Below are positions 1-8,982 of a DNA stretch of 17,831 nucleotides, in pieces. Made by a program: the position numbers and the translations under genes. The notes beneath the pieces are model-generated. The model did not search any database. It was given only the letters and a program-made list of their open reading frames with translations, and was not told where the DNA came from. Position 1 is the stretch's first letter. Each line of letters opens with the position of its first letter. The DNA lies in the NCBI GenBank assembly GCA_002332795.1, contig DDBP01000153.1:1-17831 (forward strand). The letters are read 5' to 3'. The stretch is from Anaerolineales bacterium UBA2029. GTDB taxonomy: Bacteria; Chloroflexota; Anaerolineae; Aggregatilineales; Aggregatilineaceae.

Positions 1-83
1 CAGCACCTGACTGGCCTCACAAAGCTCCTCTGATTAACATCTTACCAATGTCACCCTTGACTGAACTTACCTGAGGTGCTTAA

Positions 84-179
84 ATGAAGATAGTAAAGAT
101 TCTCTATCGGCCTGCCACTGCCGATTGTGTGCAGTCAAGCCCCACTGTCGTTCTCCAGGGAATGGTGATAGCACGGTGA
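84..179 (+). CDS. possible 31-residue small protein or leader peptide
   Basis: An ATG at 84 opens 31 codons that end at TGA 177-179. A purine-rich GAGGTG lies about seven bases upstream of the start, a plausible ribosome binding site. The peptide begins MKIVKILYRP and has no recognisable domain. The next ORF begins within 20 bases of its stop, so it could be a small gene translated just before the 198-401 gene, or a leader peptide. An ORF this short can occur by chance and no clear promoter is visible upstream. I do not recognise a family and assign no function. Confidence 0.3.
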   Translation: MKIVKILYRPATADCVQSSPTVVLQGMVIAR

Positions 180-197
180 GTAGTGGAGGATGAGAAG

Positions 198-401
198 ATG
201 CAAACGCCAGAAGCACGTATAGGTCGCGTCATTCGCGTGGGACGAGGCTGGGCCGATGTCAGTATAGATCGCCGCATCGTGCGCATCACCACGAACCCTG
301 AATTGCTGGTGAGGCCCGGCGGATATCTGAAGATCGTCGGCACCAGCGGAGTCGCCACCTCTTGGCCTGAGACACATCAGCCTGTTCAGGCTGGCCATTA
401 A
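198..401 (+). CDS. small hypothetical protein, 67 residues, beta-rich
   Basis: This reading frame gives a 67-residue basic protein starting MQTPEARIGRV. I chose the ATG at 198 because GGAGG at 185-189 sits eight bases upstream. A GTG in frame at 183 is the alternative, but it overlaps that site. Alternating hydrophobic and charged residues (GRVIRVGRGWADVSI, RIVRITTN) and the later PGGYLKIVG pattern suggest a small beta-barrel in the first 50 residues, followed by an unstructured tail. I do not recognise the family. An intrinsic terminator begins 26 bases after the stop, which supports a real transcribed unit. Function unknown. Confidence 0.5.
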   Translation: MQTPEARIGRVIRVGRGWADVSIDRRIVRITTNPELLVRPGGYLKIVGTSGVATSWPETHQPVQAGH

Positions 402-427
402 CCAGACTCAGTTTCTTCCAGGATTGC

Positions 428-463
428 GGCGCGTCGTACAAGAGCGGACGCGCCGTTTTTGTT
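428..463 (+). terminator. intrinsic terminator after the 67-residue gene
   Basis: An 8-bp perfect stem (GGCGCGTC at 428-435 with GACGCGCC at 447-454) encloses an 11-base loop and is followed by GTTTTTGTT. This is a standard Rho-independent terminator on the + strand. It separates the small gene at 198-401 from the next one. Confidence 0.85.
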
Positions 464-496
464 GCCTCATCACTACCCGAAGTGCCCCCGATCGTC

Positions 497-502
497 TACA
501 AT
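497..502 (+). promoter_or_regulatory. possible -10 element for the 549-872 gene
   Basis: TACAAT matches the sigma70 -10 consensus at five of six positions and lies about 46 bases before the chosen start codon. It falls just after a terminator, where a new promoter is expected. No convincing -35 hexamer stands at 16-18 bases, so this is weak. Confidence 0.35.
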
Positions 503-548
503 AGAGAGCGGAATCTGGTTGAGACTTGCCCGTCCAGTGAGGATGCTG

Positions 549-872
549 ATGCAAAACGCCGAGGAACGGATTCAGCGTATGCGCGAGCTGCGCGACGCCA
601 AAGTGATACCACACCTGCAACAATACGCGCCGGTGTGGATGGTCAGCGAGACGCCGCTGCTCAACGACGATGCCATTCAGTTCAATGTGGTCTTCTACCA
701 CCCTTATTACGGCTGGGTGAACCGCCGCTACCGTTTCGACGCCTTTAACAACGTCCTCTATCACCAGGGACAGACCATCATCAGCGAGGACGAGGCGCTG
801 CTGAATCTCGAAGAGAAACCGCCGTACATCGCCGCCGAGACGATCAACACGGTAGATTCCTACGGCGGCTGA
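549..872 (+). CDS. hypothetical protein, 107 residues
   Basis: The frame encodes a 107-residue acidic, Tyr/Asn-rich protein. The ATG at 549 is preferred because GAGG at 539-542 lies six bases upstream; an ATG at 543 is also in frame but too close to that site. The N-terminal 25 residues look helical (AEERIQRMRELRDAKV). The middle holds an aromatic, strand-like section (FNVVFYHPYYGWVNRRYRF), and the C-terminus is acidic. There is no signal peptide or membrane segment, so it is probably cytoplasmic. I do not recognise the family. It is convergent with the acyltransferase gene 70 bases away. Confidence 0.6.
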   Translation: MQNAEERIQRMRELRDAKVIPHLQQYAPVWMVSETPLLNDDAIQFNVVFYHPYYGWVNRRYRFDAFNNVLYHQGQTIISEDEALLNLEEKPPYIAAETINTVDSYGG

Positions 873-892
873 GTTCTGTCTCACAGGCGGCA

Positions 893-916
893 AGCGCACG
901 GCATACGGTGTGCGCT
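893..916. other. hairpin between convergent genes
   Basis: AGCGCAC (893-899) can pair with GTGCGCT (910-916) around a 10-base loop. It lies in the 70-base gap between convergent genes, where transcription should stop, but neither side is followed by a T-run. It may be a weak or Rho-assisted end signal, or chance. Confidence 0.3.
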
Positions 917-942
917 CGCTCACTATCCCGTCGGGCATTCAT

Positions 943-1962
943 TCATGCCGCGATTTTGCGAGGCGTGATCATCAACTGGTAGATGTTGGTGTCACGCCCG
1001 CCCATATCGTATTTGTATGCCTCATCCCCTCGCAGAAAGTCGAACGTATGATACTCCTGCTGGATCGCGTATTCGATCAGGCGCGCCAGCAAGACGATAC
1101 CTGGGCTGAGGTGCCCATGCTTTTGGGGATCGAGACCTGAGTTGTACACGAGAATGCGCTGATCATAGGCAAAGTTGAGGTACGCTGCGGCGCGCTCTCC
1201 TTTTACCGTCAGGAACGCCAGTTGCAGCCATCCCCGCTCGGCCATGCGCGCTGTCATCAGCTCGAAGAAGCGCCGGTTCTGCGCGTCTTCCAGAAACTTC
1301 GCCTTGTCCGGCGAGCTGGCCGCCATCAGCGCCATGAAATGCGCCACTTCCTGCTGCAGGTCATGCTCTGGCCCCACAATGTACCAGTCCACTTCGCCCG
1401 CCGCGCGTCGCAATTTGCGCCGCAGTTCGTGCCTGTTCTTCTTGTCCAGGCTGTTGACATAGTCCTCGAAGGTGCGTGGCAGCACGATGATCGGACATAC
1501 CTCTTGCAGGCGCACAGTGCTTTCCAGGCCGTGCGCTCGTGTTGCGCGTGCCATGCCCTGCAACGCCCGTGAGTGCTCCGGAATGTTGCACAGCATCATC
1601 TCATCGAAAGCATCGGTGTGCTCAGCGATCCAGGTCGCCAGCGCTTCGTATACCGTCTCTTCATAGCCGCGCCGCGCTACAATATCCAGATAGTCCGTCA
1701 CGTCCACACAACCCACTGTCCGCACGATACGGCGACCGTCGGCCTGCAGATCAATGAACCAGGGGGCCAGGCCCACCCACTGACCGTCGTCATCGCGCAC
1801 CACCAGCACCCACAACTGCCCAGGGTGGTAGGCCTCCCACCATATCTCCTGCCAGTCACAGGTCAGGAAAATCTGGTTGGCGTCGCTGGATTGCACCAAT
1901 TCGTTCCACTCGGCAGAACAATCGCTGAACACGCTGGAATGATCATAGAGCGTGACGTGCAT
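943..1962 (-). CDS. GNAT-fold acyltransferase, BioF2/CelD-like
   Basis: This 339-residue protein resembles the BioF2-like acetyltransferase group (Acetyltransf_6), whose members include CelD-type proteins of exopolysaccharide or cellulose loci and FemAB-like enzymes. The visible evidence is a basic helix with KKNRHELRRKLRR near the middle, and the C-terminal GNAT signature around residues 300-320 (FDFLRGDEAYKYDMGG), which is typical of this family. The start at 1962 (MHVTLYDHS) is chosen because GAGG lies seven bases upstream; another ATG at 1977 is possible. No polysaccharide gene is adjacent, so the acceptor cannot be inferred. There is no signal peptide, so it is likely cytoplasmic. The gene stands alone, divergent from the lipoprotein gene. 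Confidence 0.85.
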   Translation of the reverse strand: MHVTLYDHSSVFSDCSAEWNELVQSSDANQIFLTCDWQEIWWEAYHPGQLWVLVVRDDDGQWVGLAPWFIDLQADGRRIVRTVGCVDVTDYLDIVARRGYEETVYEALATWIAEHTDAFDEMMLCNIPEHSRALQGMARATRAHGLESTVRLQEVCPIIVLPRTFEDYVNSLDKKNRHELRRKLRRAAGEVDWYIVGPEHDLQQEVAHFMALMAASSPDKAKFLEDAQNRRFFELMTARMAERGWLQLAFLTVKGERAAAYLNFAYDQRILVYNSGLDPQKHGHLSPGIVLLARLIEYAIQQEYHTFDFLRGDEAYKYDMGGRDTNIYQLMITPRKIAA

Positions 1963-2001
1963 GGATGTGCCTCTCATCGGGTGACTATGAATACTTCCCT
2001 G

Positions 2002-2007
2002 ATTATA
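2002..2007 (-). promoter_or_regulatory. -10 element of the acyltransferase gene
   Basis: A perfect TATAAT on the minus strand lies 39 bases upstream of the start at 1962. The region 17 bases further upstream gives only a poor -35 match. With the + strand element at 2054-2059 it forms a compact divergent promoter region. Confidence 0.55.
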
Positions 2008-2051
2008 CTGTTCTGCCCTGCCCTTCCCCATGAGTGTTGCATCAGAATCGT

Positions 2052-2059
2052 GCTAGAAT
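2052..2059 (+). promoter_or_regulatory. extended -10 promoter of the lipoprotein gene
   Basis: TGCTAGAAT is an extended -10 (TGn followed by TAGAAT, five of six) 33 bases before the ATG at 2092. There is no -35 at the right distance, which fits the relaxed -35 need of extended -10 promoters. Confidence 0.5.
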
Positions 2060-2091
2060 GAGCGCACCGTCGAGAAGGAAAAGGGCCAGCC

Positions 2092-3279
2092 ATGCGTAGA
2101 CATGCCAGCATACGGTGTCTGATTGCGCTCATCGCCTGTCTTGCACTTCTATTGGGCGCTTGTCAGAGCGACTCACCTCCGACACGGCGGCCAGCATCCA
2201 GCGCCACACCGGAGTCATCGCTGACACTACTTGTCTGGCATGCCCTGCCTCAAGACGAACGCGCCGCGCTTGAGGAGCTTCGGCGCAACTTCGAAGCCGC
2301 CCATCCGAGCGTAGATGTACAACTTGTCGCACATCCCGCCGATACCCTGCTGGAGACCTTTCGCCAGCAGACGCTGGCTGGCGCAGGCCCTGATCTGTTG
2401 ATGATCCCTCGCCTGGAACTGCTTCCCCTGGTCGAGTCTGGCTTGATCCAGGCGCTGGACGAATCCCTGATAGACAGCCTCATGGCCTATCAGCCCGTCG
2501 CCCTCTTCACCGCCGCTCTCGATGGGACAGTGTATGGCGTGTCTCTGGCGACCGAGTTCCCCACCCTCTATTACCGGCGCAGCCTGCTTGATCCATCGTT
2601 CACCTCTGTAGAGGAATTCCTGGTCCAGGCAAAGGTTGCCGGGCTGATTATCCCGCCGACTTTCGCTGCCACTGCCGGGCTGTTGCTGACCGCTGATCCC
2701 GACCCTTTTGACGAAGATGGCCCGTCACCGTCGGCATTGTTATCTTACTTCACGGCGCTGACCGACCTGGCTACCAGCCCTTCTGCGCATTTCACCACCG
2801 ATCCCAACCTCTTCTTGAGCGGAAGCGCTGGGCTGCTCATCGCCTCTTCCAACGACTATCCGCAGCTTGCGAGTGCTATCGGCCATGACCTCGGCGTGGC
2901 GACCTGGCCGGGACACGGGCTGTCCTCCTGGCGTGTGCCGGTCCAGGGTGAGCCGCTGATCGCCATCAGTCTGAACATTACCCGGCAGAGCGCCGACGCC
3001 GCCAACCAGTTTGTCGCCTACCTGCTCGCGCCCGACTCCCAGGCCCTCTGGTTCGCGCGGACAGGCAAAACACCAGCCAACCCTTACGCTGTGCCCGATA
3101 GAGAACTCGCTGCGGCCTGGGGCAACGCCCTGCGGTGGGGCTTTCCCCTGCCGATCGCGCCAGAGAGCGGGGTTGACATACCCGCTGCGCTTGACCTGGC
3201 TGTCCAGCAGGTTGTGTTGCAGGGACTGCCCCCCAGTACCGCTGTTGAACAGGTCCAAGACGCCCTGTCAGTGCCCTGA
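2092..3279 (+). CDS. ABC-type extracellular solute-binding lipoprotein
   Basis: The 395-residue product begins with a basic stretch, a hydrophobic helix and a lipobox LLGAC, so Cys24 should be lipidated and the mature protein tethered to the membrane. A short Ser/Thr/Pro spacer follows. Then comes the start typical of family 1 (sugar-type) binding proteins: LTLLVWHALPQDER, a central DLLMIPRLELLPLVESGLI and YGVSLATEFPTLYYRRSLL. The length is normal for the family. These proteins capture a solute, often a sugar or oligosaccharide, and pass it to a permease. No permease or ATPase gene is near, so the partner must be elsewhere and the ligand is unknown. AAGGG lies about six bases before the ATG. 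Confidence 0.87.
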   Translation: MRRHASIRCLIALIACLALLLGACQSDSPPTRRPASSATPESSLTLLVWHALPQDERAALEELRRNFEAAHPSVDVQLVAHPADTLLETFRQQTLAGAGPDLLMIPRLELLPLVESGLIQALDESLIDSLMAYQPVALFTAALDGTVYGVSLATEFPTLYYRRSLLDPSFTSVEEFLVQAKVAGLIIPPTFAATAGLLLTADPDPFDEDGPSPSALLSYFTALTDLATSPSAHFTTDPNLFLSGSAGLLIASSNDYPQLASAIGHDLGVATWPGHGLSSWRVPVQGEPLIAISLNITRQSADAANQFVAYLLAPDSQALWFARTGKTPANPYAVPDRELAAAWGNALRWGFPLPIAPESGVDIPAALDLAVQQVVLQGLPPSTAVEQVQDALSVP

Positions 3280-3327
3280 CGTGAGCCTTTGCAGATTTCG
3301 TTTCGCTGGCTCAGGGCACAGAGGGTT

Positions 3328-3335
3328 GCTATACT
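3328..3335 (+). promoter_or_regulatory. extended -10 promoter of the HEAT-like gene
   Basis: TGC followed by TATACT (3330-3335, five of six to consensus) forms an extended -10 some 60 bases before the chosen GTG start. The -35 position holds no clear hexamer. The same TGCTATACT string occurs in the T-box promoter. Confidence 0.55.
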
Positions 3336-3395
3336 GGAGACAATCCATCTGGTTCAGTGTACCGATCGGCGGCCAGTCCCAACCGAGGAGTACCC

Positions 3396-3626
3396 GTGTC
3401 CACGAACGAGCGCTTGATCGCCTACCACCTCTCGCGTCTGAAAGACAAGAATCCGGAAGTCCGGCTCAACTCCATCGCCGAACTGGTCTTGCTGCAGGCC
3501 ACCGACGCGCTCGAAGCGCTGGAAGCGCTCTACTACCACGATCCCGACGAGCGCGTCCGCCAGGAAGCGCAACGCGCCGGACGCGCTCTGTTCCTGCTCA
3601 AGAAACAGCAGACTTCACCCCGTTAG
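3396..3626 (+). CDS. small HEAT-repeat-like protein, 76 residues
   Basis: The frame encodes 76 residues that are almost wholly helical. It reads as about two HEAT-like helix pairs: KDKNPEVRLNSIAELVLL followed by LEALEALYYHDPDERVRQ and a final helix. The Pro-x-V-R and D-x-x-x-R-V-R positions are typical of HEAT repeats. The GTG at 3396 is chosen because GAGGAG lies five bases upstream; an upstream GTG at 3357 lacks such a site. HEAT proteins are protein-binding scaffolds, and one this small may be an adaptor or need to dimerise. No partner can be inferred from the neighbours. The gene has its own promoter and converges on valS. Confidence 0.65.
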   Translation: MSTNERLIAYHLSRLKDKNPEVRLNSIAELVLLQATDALEALEALYYHDPDERVRQEAQRAGRALFLLKKQQTSPR

Positions 3627-3650
3627 GCCACGCGCCAACTCGAAGACGGA

Positions 3651-3692
3651 CAACAAAAACGCGGGCCGCCCTGCGCCCAGAACAGCCCGCGT
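3651..3692 (-). terminator. intrinsic terminator of the valS operon
   Basis: An 8-bp perfect stem (3659-3666 with 3685-3692, ACGCGGGC/GCCCGCGT) is followed on the minus strand by TTTTTGTT. It lies 17 bases after the valS stop. On the + strand the stem is followed only by CCTTTCTG, so it may also weakly stop the HEAT-like transcript. Confidence 0.8.
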
Positions 3693-3708
3693 CCTTTCTG
3701 ATGCCGTG

Positions 3709-6345
<2,637 letters not shown>

Positions 6346-6429
6346 GGTGTCCTCGTTTGCTGCTATGGCAAATGAACCCGTGACCACTTCTCGAAAGTAT
6401 GGCGATGACCACCCTGCTCCAACCTCCGC

Positions 6430-7194
6430 TCAGATCGGTCGGACAGCGGTTATCACCAGCTCCCAGCGATCCCGTTGCTGCCGTATATCGGTAAAACCCA
6501 CTTCGGACATCACTACCTCCACCTCAGCAGCAGTCAGGGCGCGCAATGTGACCGGATGCCGTGTGACACGGTAGGACGACCCCTTACCCCGCACGATGAA
6601 ACTGTTATGGGTCACAGTGATCGGCGGCCCATCGTCCCAGTCCCAGATGTCAAAGGTGATAACCTGCTCCTGCGGCTCGTCGTGCACACGCCCCGGCACG
6701 AAACGCGGGCGGTCTTCGAGCAGAAGCTCGAAATCGCGCATCCCTACCAGCAACAGTCCTCCTGGCCGCAATAGCTCGTAAAAAACGAGCATGGCCTCCT
6801 CGATTTGCTCATCGTGCAACAGGTGCGGCAATGCGTTCCCTTTGGTGATCACCGCGTCGAATGGACCTTTGACATGATCCGGCAGGCTCTGGAAATCCGC
6901 CTGCACAAAAGTGATGCGTTCGCTCACACCCTTCTCGGCGGCATGCTGCCGGGCGCGCGCCAGCAATCCCCCACTGGGATCGGCTGCCGTCACCTGATAT
7001 CCCAGGACAGCCAGAGCAATGCTCTGTGTCCCTGGCCCACACGAGGCATCCAAAACTGTCTGCACGCCGTGTTCGCGCAGGTATCGCCGTAGGTTCAGCC
7101 CTTCACGTTCGAGTTCCGTATCCCAATCCCGATACCACAGATGGTAGTCATCCGCCACCCCATCGTAGAACGCATTCGACTCGTTGTTGTCCAT
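6430..7194 (-). CDS. class I SAM-dependent methyltransferase
   Basis: The 254-residue protein has the Rossmann-type methyltransferase fold. Motif I is VLDASCGPGTQS near residues 47-58, the acidic loop that binds the SAM ribose is AADPS at 70-74, then come VQAD near 97-100, motif IV-like ITKGNALPHL near 116-125, and LRPGGLLLVGMRDF. The KGN-hL pattern and overall layout resemble glycine/sarcosine N-methyltransferase-like enzymes, but the substrate is not established. The ATG at 7194 is chosen because GAGGA lies four bases upstream and the sequence before it belongs to the T-box leader. It is the first gene after the valine T-box and precedes valS by 84 bases, so its expression should rise when valyl-tRNA is scarce. 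Confidence 0.85.
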   Translation of the reverse strand: MDNNESNAFYDGVADDYHLWYRDWDTELEREGLNLRRYLREHGVQTVLDASCGPGTQSIALAVLGYQVTAADPSGGLLARARQHAAEKGVSERITFVQADFQSLPDHVKGPFDAVITKGNALPHLLHDEQIEEAMLVFYELLRPGGLLLVGMRDFELLLEDRPRFVPGRVHDEPQEQVITFDIWDWDDGPPITVTHNSFIVRGKGSSYRVTRHPVTLRALTAAEVEVVMSEVGFTDIRQQRDRWELVITAVRPI

Positions 7195-7472
7195 CTCATC
7201 CTCAGAAACAGTTAGCGCTCTTTCGCCACACCAAGGACGAAAGAGCGCTCTTCCGCGGTACCACCTTGCTTCCCGGCGCGTCATACACCGGGCGCTTGTA
7301 CGCGCGTTAACGGGCGCATCCCGGACACACCTACTGGCATTCTAATGCTTTGGGCGTGTCGGCTCAGGAGCGACCTTCAGCGGCGGCCACTGTGCGGGCT
7401 TGCAGCCTCCGACCCGCACTCTCTGGCAGCGCCAGACCGCTTACTCCTCTCCGTCGCAGCCGGTCTCAGACT
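7195..7472 (-). ncRNA. T-box riboswitch leader, valine-specific (GUC)
   Basis: T-box leaders sense uncharged tRNA and raise expression of the downstream gene. The minus strand shows the parts in order. Stem I spans 7462 to 7360, with closing helix CGGCT/AGCCG, a GA-rich internal loop, and helix AGGAG (7448-7444) with CTCCT (7370-7366). The AGTA element opens the specifier loop, and on its other side lies GAAG-GTC-G, placing the specifier codon GTC (Val) at 7374-7372, followed by a purine. An 8-bp stem GACACGCC/GGTGTGTC follows. The T-box AAGGTGGTACCGCGG occupies 7267-7253; its TGGT bulge would pair with an ACCA tRNA end, as expected for tRNA-Val with discriminator A. A competing hairpin comes next. 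The second gene downstream is valS, which independently supports valine specificity. Confidence 0.93.
7214..7249 (-). terminator. attenuator hairpin of the T-box leader
   Basis: A 12-bp perfect inverted repeat (7214-7225 with 7238-7249) with a 12-base loop directly follows the T-box sequence on the minus strand. It contains the TTTCGTCCTT segment that in T-box leaders competes with the antiterminator. After the stem comes AACTGTTTCT, not a continuous U-run, so termination strength is uncertain. The Shine-Dalgarno site of the methyltransferase lies beyond the hairpin and is not sequestered by it. Confidence 0.65.
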
Positions 7473-7478
7473 TGTGCA

Positions 7479-7508
7479 AGTATAGCATGCGCTTCACGGC
7501 AGCGTCAA
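7479..7508 (-). promoter_or_regulatory. sigma70 promoter of the T-box/methyltransferase/valS operon
   Basis: TTGACG (7508-7503) and TATACT (7484-7479) are separated by 18 bases on the minus strand, with a TGn extension before the -10. This predicts a start near 7472, giving a leader of about 278 bases. Confidence 0.85.
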
Positions 7509-7558
7509 CGGCTAATCGCCTTGTCTCTCTGGTCTTCTCTCGCTAACTCCGGGTTCCG

Positions 7559-8113
7559 TCAGAGCCACTTTTCTACCCACCCCAACGAAAGCGCCCCCGC
7601 CAAGGCAATACCCGTTGCCTGAATGAACTTCCCCAGGAACGACACGCCCAGGAAACGCCAGACAGGCATTTTCCCGGCACCGGCCATCAGCCCCGCCAGA
7701 TCGAAAAATGGATTGGGCACGGCGCTCAAGGCGAAAATGGTGAGCGTTCCGTTACGCTGCATCCACTGCCGGATACGGAGGGCGATCGGCGATTCCTCGA
7801 TGAGCGTCAAGCCTGTGTAACCGGTCACATAGCCAGTGATTTCGCCCAGCGCTGCCCCTATTCCTGCGACAGCGCCCACCAGCACCGGATTGAGCGAGTT
7901 TCCCAGCGCGAAGACGATGATCAGACCCGGCGCGGGCAACACCAACGTGGCGTTGCTCAGCAACATCGCCAGAAACGCGCCTGCATACCCCAGCGCGGAG
8001 AATTCCTGCATCCGGTCGCGATTGGCCGCCACGATCCCCGACAGCAGTAGAATCCCTGCCACTCCTGTTCCTCGCAGCACCCACGACAGCCTGGACGACT
8101 GTACCGATTTCAT
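7559..8113 (-). CDS. VTT/DedA-type (SNARE-associated) membrane protein
   Basis: The 184-residue product is very hydrophobic, with about four to five membrane segments starting near residue 13. It matches the VTT domain seen in DedA/TMEM41-type proteins: a Gly-rich GYVTGYTG in the first half, and later VPNPFFDLAGLMAGAGKM followed by WRFLGVSFLGK, a hallmark stretch of the family. Members act in the cytoplasmic membrane; several are implicated in lipid or lipid-carrier flipping. The ATG at 8113 has AGAGG only two to three bases upstream, closer than ideal. It lies 42 bases after udk on the same strand and is probably cotranscribed. The exact substrate is unknown. Confidence 0.85.
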   Translation of the reverse strand: MKSVQSSRLSWVLRGTGVAGILLLSGIVAANRDRMQEFSALGYAGAFLAMLLSNATLVLPAPGLIIVFALGNSLNPVLVGAVAGIGAALGEITGYVTGYTGLTLIEESPIALRIRQWMQRNGTLTIFALSAVPNPFFDLAGLMAGAGKMPVWRFLGVSFLGKFIQATGIALAGALSLGWVEKWL

Positions 8114-8155
8114 GCCCTCTGCTCACTTCGCTCGATAGCCCGACCGCACCCCATC

Positions 8156-8824
8156 CTAACGACGCATCAGACTTGACCGCAATTCCGGACTCTCCAGCAT
8201 ACTGCGGATACGCGCGGCCACCATATCTATCGCCACCAGGTTCATGCCCCCTTCAGGGATAATCACATCCGCATACCGCTTGCTCGGTTCTACGAAATCC
8301 AGGTGCATGGGCCGCACGCTGTTCAGATACTGCTCGATCACCGAGTCAACGGTACGCCCTCGCTCGGCCAGATCGCGCTTGAGGCGGCGGATGAAGCGAA
8401 TATCCGGGTCTGTGTCAACGAAAATGCGCACGTCAAACAGCTTGCGCAACTCCGGCTCGGCGAAAATCAGGATTCCCTCAACCAGGATGATGGGTTGCGG
8501 ATGCACGATGCGTACTTCGTCCAGCCGGCGAAATGTGGTGAAGTCATAGACGGGCACGGCAACCGCTTCGCCACGTTTCAGTTGCTGAATGTGCTCGATC
8601 AGCAGCGATGTTTCCAGTGTGTCGGGGTGATCGAAGTTGATCGGCTGTCCGGCTGAAAAGGGGAGATCGCGCAGGTCTTTGTAATACGCATCGTGTTCCA
8701 GATAAGCGATGTTCTCAGTCCCGACCCGCTCCAGGATAGCGCGCGACACAGTGGTCTTGCCCGCGCCCGTCCCCCCTGCCACTCCGATCGTCACCGGATT
8801 GATCGGTGTGCGGTGACCGCTCAT
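8156..8824 (-). CDS. udk: uridine kinase
   Basis: Uridine kinase phosphorylates uridine and cytidine in pyrimidine salvage in the cytoplasm. The 222-residue product has the P-loop GGTGAGKT at residues 17-24, the family signature EHDAYYKDL shortly after, and NFDHPDTLE, where the nucleoside site lies. IILVEGILIF forms the Walker B-like strand, and FVDTDPDIRFIRRLKRD is the lid region. The start at 8824 is supported by GGAGG about seven bases upstream and the usual N-terminal length; a longer frame to 8905 runs into the tRNA terminator and is rejected. The gene follows tRNA-Thr and its terminator with no promoter of its own visible, so it may depend on readthrough. Confidence 0.95.
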   Translation of the reverse strand: MSGHRTPINPVTIGVAGGTGAGKTTVSRAILERVGTENIAYLEHDAYYKDLRDLPFSAGQPINFDHPDTLETSLLIEHIQQLKRGEAVAVPVYDFTTFRRLDEVRIVHPQPIILVEGILIFAEPELRKLFDVRIFVDTDPDIRFIRRLKRDLAERGRTVDSVIEQYLNSVRPMHLDFVEPSKRYADVIIPEGGMNLVAIDMVAARIRSMLESPELRSSLMRR

Positions 8825-8850
8825 GGCTCCCTCCGTCGGGCCACGAACAG

Positions 8851-8885
8851 ATAAAACAAATGCCCACAGTTGGTTCACTGGGGCA
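8851..8885 (-). terminator. intrinsic terminator after tRNA-Thr
   Basis: On the minus strand TGCCCCAGT (8885-8877) pairs with ACTGTGGGCA (8870-8861), with a single bulged T and a 6-base loop, followed by TTTGTTTTAT. It ends the tRNA transcript 10 bases after the tRNA 3' end and 27 bases before the udk start codon. Confidence 0.75.
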
Positions 8886-8895
8886 CTCTGGCGAG

Positions 8896-8968
8896 AGCCA
8901 CCCAAGGGAGTTGAACCCTTAACCTAACGCTTACGAAGCGTTTGCTCTGCCGATTGAGCTAGGGTGGC
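8896..8968 (-). tRNA. tRNA-Thr (anticodon CGU)
   Basis: The minus strand folds into a full 73-base cloverleaf. The acceptor stem is GCCACCC/GGGTGGC, and the D arm GCTC-AATCGGCA-GAGC carries the GG pair. The anticodon stem AACGC/GCGTT has loop TTCGTAA, giving anticodon CGT (reads ACG, threonine). The variable loop is five bases and the T arm is AAGGG-TTCAACT-CCCTT. No CCA is encoded. The discriminator base reads as T/U, whereas A is usual for well-studied bacterial tRNA-Thr. Confidence 0.96.
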
Positions 8969-8982
8969 AATCGTTGTGTCGC

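Noticed and set aside
6346..6429. Second T-box or strong promoter between the methyltransferase and valS
   Set aside because: A GGGTGGT string resembles part of a T-box, but the ACC-GCG half, stem I and specifier loop are missing, and only a weak -10-like CATACT is present.
7195..7284. N-terminal extension of the methyltransferase
   Set aside because: The extra 30 codons translate the T-box and attenuator hairpin. The ATG at 7194 has its own ribosome site and fits the family N-terminus.
8825..8905. N-terminal extension of uridine kinase
   Set aside because: It would be translated from the terminator hairpin after tRNA-Thr; the ATG at 8824 has GGAGG and gives the usual length.
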